This document shows, one piece after another, positions 9,887 to 17,110 of a DNA stretch of 64,000 bases; position 1 is the stretch's first letter, and each line of letters opens with the position of its first letter. The position numbers were made by a program, and so were the translations under genes. The notes beneath the pieces are model-generated. The model made no database searches. It had not been told where the DNA came from and was given only the letters and a program-made list of their open reading frames with translations. Where the stretch lies: contig DASXLI010000095.1 in assembly GCA_036496285.1 (NCBI GenBank), forward strand, positions 3,993 through 67,992, written 5' to 3'. Source of the stretch: DP-19 sp036496285. GTDB lineage: Bacteria > Desulfobacterota > Binatia > UTPRO1.

Positions 9887-10855
9887 CTACCAGCCGAGCA
9901 CGTAGGCGAAGACGAGCGGCGCGACGATCGTCGCGTCGGACTCGATGATGAACTTCGGCGTCGTCTCCGCGAGCTTGCCCCAGGTGATCTTCTCGTTCGG
10001 CACCGCGCCGCTGTAGCTGCCGAGGCTCGTCGTGGAATCGCTGATCTGGCAGAAGTACGCCCAGAGCGGCACGCCCTCGCGCCGCAGGTCCTGATGCAGC
10101 ATCGGGACGACGCAGATCGGAAAGTCGCCCGCGATGCCGCCGCCGATCTGGAAGAAGCCGATCGGCGCCTGCGCCGACGTGGCCGTGTACCACTCCGCGA
10201 GCGCCGTCATGTACTCGATGCCGGTGCGGACCGTGTGGACGTTGCGGATCTTCCCCTCGATGCAATGCGCCGCGAAGATGTTGCCGAGGGTCGAGTCCTC
10301 CCAGCCCGGGACGAAGATCGGCAGGCTCTTCTCGGCCGCCGCGAGAAGCCAGGAGTTCTTCGGGTCGATCTGGTAGTGGCCGCGCAGCTTCCCGGACAGG
10401 AGAATGCGGTAGAGGAACTCGTGCGGGAAGAAGCGCGTGCCCGCGCGATCGGCCGTCGTCCATTCGTCGAGCACGGCGTGCTCGATGCGCCGGATGGCCT
10501 CCTCCTCCGGGATGCAGGTGTCCGTCACCCTGTTCAGGTGGCGCGCGTGCAGCGCCGCCTCCTCGGCCGGCGTCAGCTCCCGGTAGTTCGGTACCCGCAC
10601 GTAGTGGTCGTGCGCCACCAGATTGAACACGTCCTCCTCGAGGTTGGCGCCGGTGCAGGTGATGGCGTGGACCTTGTCGCGCCGGATCATCTCCGCGAGA
10701 GAGAGCCCGAGCTCCGCCGTCGACATCGCTCCCGCGAGCGTGACGAACATGCGTCCGCCACCCGCGAGCAGCGCCGTCCACCCCTCGGCGGCGTCCACGA
10801 GCGTCGCCGCGTTGAAGTGACGATAGTGATGCTTGATGAACGCGCTGATCGTCAT
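9887..10855 (-). CDS. Deoxyhypusine synthase family protein
   Basis: 322 residues with the whole deoxyhypusine synthase fold. GGGRMFVTLAGAMSTAELG lies in the first NAD-binding strand region, and TGANLEEDVFN, IGGGIAGDFPI and SDSTTSLGSYSGAVP follow. The active-site lysine is kept as Lys294 in ITWGK. In eukaryotes and archaea the enzyme moves the aminobutyl group of spermidine to eIF5A. Bacteria lack eIF5A, and their homologues are thought to transfer the group to polyamines (homospermidine-type chemistry) or an unknown acceptor. It is followed by the M20 hydrolase. Confidence 0.85.
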   Translation of the reverse strand: MTISAFIKHHYRHFNAATLVDAAEGWTALLAGGGRMFVTLAGAMSTAELGLSLAEMIRRDKVHAITCTGANLEEDVFNLVAHDHYVRVPNYRELTPAEEAALHARHLNRVTDTCIPEEEAIRRIEHAVLDEWTTADRAGTRFFPHEFLYRILLSGKLRGHYQIDPKNSWLLAAAEKSLPIFVPGWEDSTLGNIFAAHCIEGKIRNVHTVRTGIEYMTALAEWYTATSAQAPIGFFQIGGGIAGDFPICVVPMLHQDLRREGVPLWAYFCQISDSTTSLGSYSGAVPNEKITWGKLAETTPKFIIESDATIVAPLVFAYVLGW

Positions 10856-10950
10856 GCCAACGGCATATACGGAGAACCACCGCGGCTGCCAAGCGCGCGG
10901 GGTTCCCCTGGCAGCGCGCGACGCGTAGTCTCACGCCGAAGGAGGACGAC

Positions 10951-11235
10951 ATGCCGAAAGCGACCTGGAACGGCGCTGTGCTCGCCGAGAGCGACCGCTG
11001 CGAGGTCGTCGAGGGCAATCCGTATTTTCCGCCCGACGCGATCGACCGGCGCTACTTCCGCGACAGCGCGACGCACACGATCTGTCCGTGGAAGGGCACC
11101 GCGAGCTACTTCGACGTCGTCGTGAACGGCGACACCAACGCCGATGCCGCGTGGTACTACCCGGACCCGAAGCCCGCGGCGGGGCAGATCAAGGACTACG
11201 TCGCCTTCTGGCACGGGGTCCGCGTCGAGGCCTGA
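10951..11235 (+). CDS. DUF427 domain-containing protein
   Basis: 94 residues forming one complete DUF427 domain: MPKATWNGAVLAES at the start, GNPYFPPDAI, the signature CPWKGTASYFD near 46-56 and AWYYPDPKPAA. The family is a small beta-tent fold, widespread in bacteria and of unknown biochemical role. The start at ATG 10951 is certain, with GAAGGAGG 7 nt upstream. It is divergent from the deoxyhypusine synthase-like gene. Confidence 0.9.
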   Translation: MPKATWNGAVLAESDRCEVVEGNPYFPPDAIDRRYFRDSATHTICPWKGTASYFDVVVNGDTNADAAWYYPDPKPAAGQIKDYVAFWHGVRVEA

Positions 11236-11237
11236 GA

Positions 11238-11256
11238 CCGGCCGCCGCACGGCCGG
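11238..11256 (+). terminator. Possible short GC hairpin after the DUF427 gene
   Basis: A 7-bp perfect stem (CCGGCCG / CGGCCGG) with a 5-nt loop, starting 2 nt after the stop codon. There is no clear T-run after it, so it is only a weak terminator candidate. Confidence 0.35.
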
Positions 11257-11334
11257 CCGCGTTCATTCCCCGGCGCGGGTGTCAGCTCTGTGTCACCTGC
11301 CTGCACGGAAGCCGTGGGAGTTCGGAGCTTCGCC

Positions 11335-12285
11335 ATGGCATGCGCGTTGCTTCCCTATCCCTCGATGGAGTCGGATCCGGGACAAGTCATCCGCTCGCTG
11401 CGGATGGCACTCGAGATGAGCCAGGCCGAGTTCGCGCGCGCCTCGGGCTGGTCGGCGTCGACGATCTCCAGCTGGGAACGCGGGCGCGCGAAGCCGAGCC
11501 GCCTCGCGTTCAAGACGATCCTTGCGTTCGCCGAGGAGCGCGGCATCCGCTATCGCCCGCGCAGCACGTCGACGGCGCTCGTGCTGGCGCAACCGCAGCT
11601 CGAGAGCGCGAACGGCTACGCGTCGGCCCGGCCCGGACACGATCCGCGCGCGCCCCGCGTCGAGCGCTTGCCCGCCGGCCCCGCACCGCACCTACGGCCG
11701 CTGCTCTATGCGGATCCGGTCACCCACGCAGCGCACTCCCCGGTCGAGCCGCCGCGCTGGAGCGCGGAGGCGAGCTTCCGCTTCACGCTCGGCGGACGGC
11801 CGCATCGCTCGCTGCCGCGCGGCATCGCGGAGGCCGGGATCGTCGCGCTCGCGTTCTGCGCCGCCTGGCTGCTCGCGGAGCCCGTGCAGCGCTGGCTCCG
11901 TCCGGCGCCCCCGGTCGTCGCAACGGCGTCCGCGCCGCCGTTGGTGCCCGCCGCGCTCCCCGGCGGCGCCGCTCAGCTACCCTCGATCACCGCCCCGCCC
12001 GCCCCGGCTGTCGCGCCGATGCTCGTGCCGGCCGACGCGCCGCCCGAGCCGGCCGTCGACGCCGCGCCCGCGCCGCTCGTGACCGCCCGGCTCGAGAGCA
12101 TCCTCACCATCGGCGGCGAGGCGCGGGCGACCTTCCGCACCCCCAACGACGCCGTGACCGTCGAAACCGGCGAGTGGCTCGGCAGTCAGCAGATCTCGCG
12201 CATCGCCGACGACGGCGTGACCCTGCTCGACCGCGCCGGCATCTCGCGCCGCGTACACGTCGGCCAGCAGATCAACTTCGACTGA
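11335..12285 (+). CDS. Membrane-anchored XRE-type HTH protein with PilP/GspC-like C-terminal domain
   Basis: 316 residues. The N-terminal Cro/CI helix-turn-helix lies at about 14-72 (MSQAEFARASGWSASTISSWERG). A linker leads to one membrane helix (about 163-184), a Pro/Ala-rich periplasmic stretch (190-250) and a small beta-domain (252-316) resembling PilP or the GspC homology region. The plan is RodZ-like: DNA-binding-type domain inside, beta-domain outside. No type II secretion or pilus genes are adjacent. ATG 11335 has CGGAG 7 nt upstream; ATG 11365 and GTG 11290 are alternatives. The assignment of the C-terminal domain is inference. Confidence 0.65.
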   Translation: MACALLPYPSMESDPGQVIRSLRMALEMSQAEFARASGWSASTISSWERGRAKPSRLAFKTILAFAEERGIRYRPRSTSTALVLAQPQLESANGYASARPGHDPRAPRVERLPAGPAPHLRPLLYADPVTHAAHSPVEPPRWSAEASFRFTLGGRPHRSLPRGIAEAGIVALAFCAAWLLAEPVQRWLRPAPPVVATASAPPLVPAALPGGAAQLPSITAPPAPAVAPMLVPADAPPEPAVDAAPAPLVTARLESILTIGGEARATFRTPNDAVTVETGEWLGSQQISRIADDGVTLLDRAGISRRVHVGQQINFD

Positions 12286-12306
12286 GGCCCGGAACGGGCG
12301 AGGCGC

Positions 12307-12603
12307 TCAGTTCCCCGTCCAGCGATCGCTCTGTTGGTTCGGCTGTCCGAACTCCTGCTGCTGCGCGTTCTGCTTGCTGTCCTCGGCGGACTTCTTCGCG
12401 TCACGCATCTCGGCGCCCTGGTCGTCGAGCTCCTCGCGGCGTTTCTCCTTGCGCCGCTCGGTGCGCACCTTCTGCTGCTCGTATACGACGAGCGGGTCCT
12501 TCGCCCCGTTGCGGGCGCGGGCCGGCGTCGGCGCCAGCATCTCGTAGATCAGCGCGACCACGGCAAAAGCGAGCAGGAGTTTCGGCAATTTGATGGCTTC
12601 CAT
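12307..12603 (-). CDS. Small secreted, highly charged hypothetical protein
   Basis: 98 residues. An N-terminal signal (LPKLLLAFAVVALIYEML, cut near APTPARA) is followed by a hydrophilic, Lys/Arg/Glu-rich helical stretch (VRTERRKEKRREELDD). The tail is Gln/Asn-rich (QNAQQQEFGQPNQQ). It probably sits in the periplasm. I do not recognise a family. Start at ATG 12603, with GGAG 7 nt upstream; the in-frame ATG at 12654 gives a longer N-terminus that would not look like a signal. It converges on the HTH gene. Confidence 0.55.
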   Translation of the reverse strand: MEAIKLPKLLLAFAVVALIYEMLAPTPARARNGAKDPLVVYEQQKVRTERRKEKRREELDDQGAEMRDAKKSAEDSKQNAQQQEFGQPNQQSDRWTGN

Positions 12604-12948
12604 GTTGGCTCCGCAAATCGGCATGTGAATTGCGTACTTCAATACCTGTACCATCGATACGCCTACACCTCGACGGCGTCGACCCCCCTTGTGCGGCTCG
12701 CCCCAGCGGCTGCCAGCTTGCGAGATTGATGGTTTCGTTTACTATGGCGCGCCGCGTGATCATAATCGAGACGCATCCCGGATCGCGGACGCTTTCGATG
12801 CGATTCGCGACACATTTACCCCACCACCTTGTCGCATCGTTCGGCGCAGGAGCAGGCCCCGATGTTCCGGAGCTCCCGCACTGAAGTGCAACACACGTGC
12901 ACCTAGCCCGGGCGCGTGAGACGTGACTGTCAGACGAAGGAGGAAGAC
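12604..12948. other. Divergent intergenic region upstream of the OmpA-family gene
   Basis: 345 nt with lower GC than its surroundings and no convincing gene. It must hold the promoters for the small secreted protein (leftward) and the OmpA-family gene (rightward). One sigma70-like candidate is listed separately. No strong repeat was seen. Confidence 0.6.
12718..12745 (+). promoter_or_regulatory. Candidate sigma70-type promoter for the OmpA-family gene
   Basis: TTGCGA at 12718-12723 and TACTAT at 12740-12745 are separated by 16 nt, inside a locally AT-richer patch. The site would give a 5' leader of nearly 200 nt before the ATG at 12949. It was found by eye and could be chance. Confidence 0.3.
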
Positions 12949-13932
12949 ATGCGTAGAGGATTGTTGTTGGGACTGTCAGCCATGGCGATCGGCATGTGCT
13001 TGATGAGCACCGTGCCGGCACGTGCCGACGGTCCAGAGATCGGCGTCGACGTGGGCGCCGCCATCCCGTTGGACAAGTACAAGCGGACCGTCTCGAAAGA
13101 CGTCGGTGGCACTGTTGGCTTCTGGAGCGGCTACCGCTTCGACTTGACCGACAACTTCGCCATCTCCCTCATCGGCCAGCCGCAATTCACGTTCTTCGAC
13201 ACGCAGCACGGTTGCTGCAAGGACGACAGCGGGATGGCGAGCCTCTTCAGCATCACCGGCGGTCCCAAGTTCTCGCTCATCACCGGTCCGGTCGAGACGT
13301 ACATCCAGGGTCTCGGCGGCTACTACCGTGACATGAGCGGCCCGATGAGCGACGACGGCGTCGGCTTCAACACGGGCGGCGGCGTGAACTTCTTCGTCGC
13401 CGACAACACCACCGTCGGCCTCTTCGGCAACTACAACTACATGAACCTGGTCGCGGCGCCGCATTCGGACGTCGCGCGCCAGATGGTGCTCGCCGGCTTC
13501 GCCGTGCAGCACGTGTTCGAGGAGGCGCCGCCCCCACCGCCGAAGGTGGCTCCGCCGCCGCCGCCCGCGCCGCCGCCGCCGCGTCCGTCGCGCAAGATCG
13601 TGCTGCGCGGCGTGAACTTCGACTTCAACAAGTCGAACATCCGCAACGACGCCCGGCCGATCCTCGACGAGGCCGTCCGCACGCTGCACGAGGAGCGCGA
13701 CATCAACGTCTCCGTCGAGGGTCATACCGACTCCGTCGGCTCCGACGCGTACAACCAGAAGCTCTCGGAGCGCCGTGGCCACAGCGTCGCCTCGTATCTC
13801 GAGCGGGGCGGCATCTCGCACAGCCGCCTGACGGTCGAGGGCTTCGGCGAGTCGCGGCCGGTCGCGACCAACGCGACCGATGACGGCCGCGCGCAGAACC
13901 GCCGAGTGGAGCTGCACATCATCGGCCAGTAA
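12949..13932 (+). CDS. OmpA-family outer membrane protein
   Basis: 327 residues. Signal peptide (about 1-25, cut near ARA-DG), then an N-terminal beta-barrel-like domain with alternating aromatic strands (GFWSGYRFDLTDNFAISLIG). A Pro-rich linker with PPPPPK and PPPPPAPPPPRP blocks lies at about 197-222. The C-terminal OmpA/MotB peptidoglycan-binding domain has NFDFNKSNI, EGHTDSVGSDAYNQKLSERR and NRRVEL. The Asp and Arg of this domain bind diaminopimelate in peptidoglycan, tying the outer membrane to the wall. The start is supported by GAAGGAGGAAG upstream. A strong hairpin terminator follows. Confidence 0.9.
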   Translation: MRRGLLLGLSAMAIGMCLMSTVPARADGPEIGVDVGAAIPLDKYKRTVSKDVGGTVGFWSGYRFDLTDNFAISLIGQPQFTFFDTQHGCCKDDSGMASLFSITGGPKFSLITGPVETYIQGLGGYYRDMSGPMSDDGVGFNTGGGVNFFVADNTTVGLFGNYNYMNLVAAPHSDVARQMVLAGFAVQHVFEEAPPPPPKVAPPPPPAPPPPRPSRKIVLRGVNFDFNKSNIRNDARPILDEAVRTLHEERDINVSVEGHTDSVGSDAYNQKLSERRGHSVASYLERGGISHSRLTVEGFGESRPVATNATDDGRAQNRRVELHIIGQ

Positions 13933-13965
13933 CGAGGACCGCGCCGTGCGGCGCGTCCCAACGCA

Positions 13966-14001
13966 CAACGGCCGCGTCGACCTTCGGGTCGGCGCGGCCG
14001 T
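13966..14001. terminator. Bidirectional terminator between convergent genes
   Basis: A 15-bp stem (13968-13982 with 13987-14001, one G-T wobble) is closed by a TTCG tetraloop, one of the most stable loops known. It lies between the OmpA-family gene and the Cys-rich secreted gene, which converge on it. Confidence 0.75.
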
Positions 14002-14027
14002 CGTGCTCTCGGAAAAGTCCGGGAAGC

Positions 14028-15125
14028 TTAGATGTCCTCCGGGGGCACACAGAAGAACATGCCGGGGAGCTGGCGGCCGACGAGACCGAGCAGCTCGGCG
14101 GCGCGCGGCACGCTGAACGTCAGCAGCTCCTCACCGTCGCATTCATTGGAGCGGTACATGCAGTTCGCGTAGTGGTTCACGGTGCCGATGTCCGACACGC
14201 CGTAGGGTACACAGAGCTCGTTGTCGACCACGTCGAAGTAGTCGACGCCGGTCGGGTCATACAGAGCGGGGAAGGAGATCGGATCGCAGGTCTTGTCGAC
14301 GGAGGGCACCAGCTTGATGCCGGTGTTGACGACGTTGGCGAAGAGCTTGTCACAGCCCTGCTGCGCCTTGTCGAGGCAGCTCTGATCATTCGGGTGCAGC
14401 TGCACGCAGTCGAAGAGGTCCTCGAGGCACTGCCCGGTGTTCTTGAGCTTGCTCGCGACGTAGTTCGCGCTCAGCTTGGTCACGCCCTGCTGGCATTGCA
14501 CGAGCCGATGGCCGAGCTGCAGGTCCACGTCGCTCACCCCTTCACCCGGCCCACCGAGATCATCCAGGCAATCGCCGATGTCGGTGCCAACCAGGTCGAA
14601 GAGCTCGCCGGCGCGCGGGTGGGCCATCGTATACATGCGCTCGACGGCGCAATCGTGCTCGGTGACGACGCACTCGACCACGCTGGCGAGGTCGCTCAGC
14701 ACCACCCCCTGATCGAGGCAGTCGTTCGTGATGGCCTCGAAGCCGACGCCGTCCGCCCGCAGCACCTCCGACGGATCGAGGGCGGAGCAGGCCGCCGTGA
14801 TCGTGTCCGTCAGCTTCTGCTCCTCGTTGGCGATCACCTCGTTGGCCTTGTCACAGCGGGTGAGCGCCTTCTCGAGGCAGGCATCGATCGGATCGACGTC
14901 GGCGTTGTCGTTGGGCTTGACCGTCTGGATGCACTTCAGCGTGGTGATGGCGCACTTATCGAGCTGCTTCAGCTTGGCGAGCGCGAACGAGATGCTGCCC
15001 TTCACCAGGGCGGACTCACAGTCGGTCGCGAGCTTCGGATTGGCGAGGAACCGCTCGCCCGCGGACGCCGGTCCGGGCACGACGATGGCGCTCAGGACCG
15101 CGGCGACTATCCATGCGATGATCAT
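14028..15125 (-). CDS. Secreted cysteine-rich protein with an internal duplication
   Basis: 365 residues. Signal peptide (about 1-22, ending PASA-GE). The mature protein is built of two related halves, about 36-186 and 211-358. Both contain a C-x-Q-x-PND-x-CL-x-KA-x-CDK pattern (69-92 and 240-259), a later pair of cysteines, and a closing PRAxELxxLVG (170-180 and 340-350). Paired cysteines suggest a disulfide-stabilised helical fold outside the cytoplasm. I know no named family; similar Cys-x-KA-x-C repeats occur at the N-terminus of the haloperoxidase-like protein at 58-60 kb. Start at ATG 15125, with GAGGAGG 5 nt upstream. Confidence 0.7.
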   Translation of the reverse strand: MIIAWIVAAVLSAIVVPGPASAGERFLANPKLATDCESALVKGSISFALAKLKQLDKCAITTLKCIQTVKPNDNADVDPIDACLEKALTRCDKANEVIANEEQKLTDTITAACSALDPSEVLRADGVGFEAITNDCLDQGVVLSDLASVVECVVTEHDCAVERMYTMAHPRAGELFDLVGTDIGDCLDDLGGPGEGVSDVDLQLGHRLVQCQQGVTKLSANYVASKLKNTGQCLEDLFDCVQLHPNDQSCLDKAQQGCDKLFANVVNTGIKLVPSVDKTCDPISFPALYDPTGVDYFDVVDNELCVPYGVSDIGTVNHYANCMYRSNECDGEELLTFSVPRAAELLGLVGRQLPGMFFCVPPEDI

Positions 15126-15403
15126 TGGCACCTCCTCGGACGCATGCTCCGGATGATGCAATGGACGGTCCAGCGGCGCCCGGGCGCGCAAGTCCGCACT
15201 CCGGCGGGCGGTCAGCAGGCGCGCGCCCGGACGGACCCGCGCCAATGCTCCCAATACGGCGACGATCGTCGAATCGGTGACGCCTCCGCGCACGGGGGTG
15301 CTTGACCGCTTCGGAACCTGTTTGCTAACGCCATGCGTAACGACGTGGCATTTGCACGTCGCTCTGGGTCTTCCACGGAGATACCCCAAGGAGGTCGGTG
15401 AGC

Positions 15404-16357
15404 ATGCGAGTTTCCTGGCACTTGAACCTGGTTGTTGCTGCGCTGGCGGCGCTCGTCCTGGTGAGCGGATGCGGCGACAGCAACGACACCAACATCACGA
15501 TCGGCGAGGGAACCTCGACTCCGGGCGCGCACACGCCGACGCCCGCGAAGACGAGCACTGCAGCCGCCAAGACCTCCACCCCGGGGGCCGTCGCAACGCC
15601 GACCGCCGGTGCGGCCACCGCAACGTCCGGCGCTGCCACGGCGACGGTCGCGGGAGGACCGACGCCAACGGCCACCTCGACGCCGGGCGGCAGCAGCGTC
15701 GATGCGGACGTGCAGAGCATCACCTCCGACCTCCTGCCGTTCCTGAGCGGTACGAGCCTCCTCACCGGCGGCAGCACGAGCGCCCTCGTTGCCGACGGCG
15801 CATTCGCCTCGGTGGTGCATGGCGCGGAAGCGGCCAAGACCGACCCCTGCCCCGACGGTGGGACGCGGGTCGAGGACCAGGGCGTTCCAGTCGACACGAT
15901 CACGCTGACAGCCTGCAAGGTCTCGCAGGCATCGCTCGGTCACTTCCAATTCGACGGCACCATTGTGATCACCTTGAACCCGTTCGGCGCGAGCTCGATC
16001 CAGTTCACCTTCACCTCGATCGACATCGACCACAACAACCACCAGGTGCAGTTCGCAGGGACGTTGGTGCTGACCCTGTCGAGCGGCAACTTCGTGCTGA
16101 ACGGCCCCCTCACCCTCATGACGCCGGAGGGCAACTTTACGCTGAACGCCACCAACGTGACGATCGACTCCAACCGCCACCTGGTATCGGGATCCGGCTC
16201 CATCTCCGACGACAGCAACAACTTCGACGTCGATACGGTCGCGATGACGGTCGCGCAGGGCGGCGCCACGGCGACGTTCAACGTCACGTTCGACGACCAG
16301 TCGGTCCACACCTACTCGCTGAACTTGACCACCGGCGAGCTGACCCAGACGAGCTGA
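15404..16357 (+). CDS. Lipoprotein with Thr/Pro/Ala linker
   Basis: 317 residues. The signal peptide ends in a lipobox (VLVSGC), predicting lipid attachment. A low-complexity Thr/Pro/Ala/Gly stretch (about 35-100) serves as a spacer to a beta-rich C-terminal domain with repeated short strands (FQFDGTIVITLN, VQFAGTLVLTL, NFTLNATNVTI). No enzyme motif is visible, and a surface or adhesive role is only a guess. The start is ATG 15404 with AAGGAGG 9 nt upstream; GTG 15398 in the same frame is possible. It is divergent from the Cys-rich gene. Confidence 0.65.
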   Translation: MRVSWHLNLVVAALAALVLVSGCGDSNDTNITIGEGTSTPGAHTPTPAKTSTAAAKTSTPGAVATPTAGAATATSGAATATVAGGPTPTATSTPGGSSVDADVQSITSDLLPFLSGTSLLTGGSTSALVADGAFASVVHGAEAAKTDPCPDGGTRVEDQGVPVDTITLTACKVSQASLGHFQFDGTIVITLNPFGASSIQFTFTSIDIDHNNHQVQFAGTLVLTLSSGNFVLNGPLTLMTPEGNFTLNATNVTIDSNRHLVSGSGSISDDSNNFDVDTVAMTVAQGGATATFNVTFDDQSVHTYSLNLTTGELTQTS

Positions 16358-16385
16358 TCCAGCTCGTCTCGCTGATCGGGGCCAG

Positions 16386-16417
16386 GCCGGGGCGGATGCA
16401 CGCGCGTCCGCCCCGGC
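16386..16417. terminator. Hairpin between convergent lipoprotein and tetR genes
   Basis: A perfect 11-bp GC-rich stem (16386-16396 with 16407-16417) and a 10-nt loop, lying between two genes that converge. No T-run follows on either side. Confidence 0.5.
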
Positions 16418-16423
16418 GGCCTC

Positions 16424-17110
16424 TCACGAGGCGCGGCGCGCCGGTGTCTCGGCGTGGCCCCGGCGGCCGGGCCGCCCGGCCAGCACGCGGCGTCCCGACG
16501 GCGTCCCGACGCCGCGCATGAACACGTCGACGACCGTCGCCACCAGATGGTCGAGATGGTCCTCGCGCGCGCGGTAGCGGTTCACGCCACGGATCATGCC
16601 GAGCAGCATCTCGGCTCCGAGGCGGCAGTCGATGCGCCGTACGTGGCCGGCCGCCATCGCTCTCGCCAGCGTCCCCGCGATCAACGCCGAGAGCTGGGCG
16701 CGCTGCCGCATCCACTCGCGCGCATCGGCGTCCGAGCGATACTCCTGGCGGTGGATCAGCGCGAAGAAGAAGCGCCGGTCCCAGAAGAACGTCAGGGTGC
16801 CGCGCACGATGCGCTCCACCCGCCGCGCGGGCGAGTCGTGCTCCTCGAGCGCCGCCTCGAGCTCCGCGCGCAGCCGGCCGATGCCCCCGAAGGTGATCGC
16901 CAGGTAGAGGTCGCGCTTGCTGCGGAAGTGGCGGTACACCGTGCCCTTGCCGACCCGGCATGCCGCCGCCACGTCGTCCATCTGCACCTCGTGGAAGTCG
17001 TGGCGCTCGAAGATCGTCTCGGCCTCGCGCAGGATGCTGTCGCGCAGGCCCGGGATCGGCGGGCGCCCGCGGCGGCGCGCGCGGACGGGGATGGCCGGCC
17101 GCCGCGTCAT
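16424..17110 (-). CDS. TetR-family transcriptional regulator of the MdtABC-type pump
   Basis: 228 residues. A basic leader (RRPAIPVRARRRGRPP) precedes the TetR helix-turn-helix at about 20-68, with MDDVAAACRVGKGTVYRHFRSK as its core. The rest is the variable ligand-binding and dimer domain. The ATG overlaps the stop of the second RND gene by 4 nt (ATGA), so the regulator is the last gene of the efflux operon. This suggests autoregulation of the operon by a pump substrate; the operator is not identified. Longer open frames upstream lie inside the RND gene and are not used. Confidence 0.85.
   Translation of the reverse strand: MTRRPAIPVRARRRGRPPIPGLRDSILREAETIFERHDFHEVQMDDVAAACRVGKGTVYRHFRSKRDLYLAITFGGIGRLRAELEAALEEHDSPARRVERIVRGTLTFFWDRRFFFALIHRQEYRSDADAREWMRQRAQLSALIAGTLARAMAAGHVRRIDCRLGAEMLLGMIRGVNRYRAREDHLDHLVATVVDVFMRGVGTPSGRRVLAGRPGRRGHAETPARRAS

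Noticed and set aside
12630..12884. 84-residue open frame upstream of the OmpA-family gene
   Set aside because: It overlaps the likely promoter region, has no ribosome-binding site and no domain.
15212..16309. Long minus-strand open frame opposite the lipoprotein
   Set aside because: Arg/Asp-biased translation typical of an antisense frame in GC-rich DNA; no domain and the plus-strand lipoprotein is sound.
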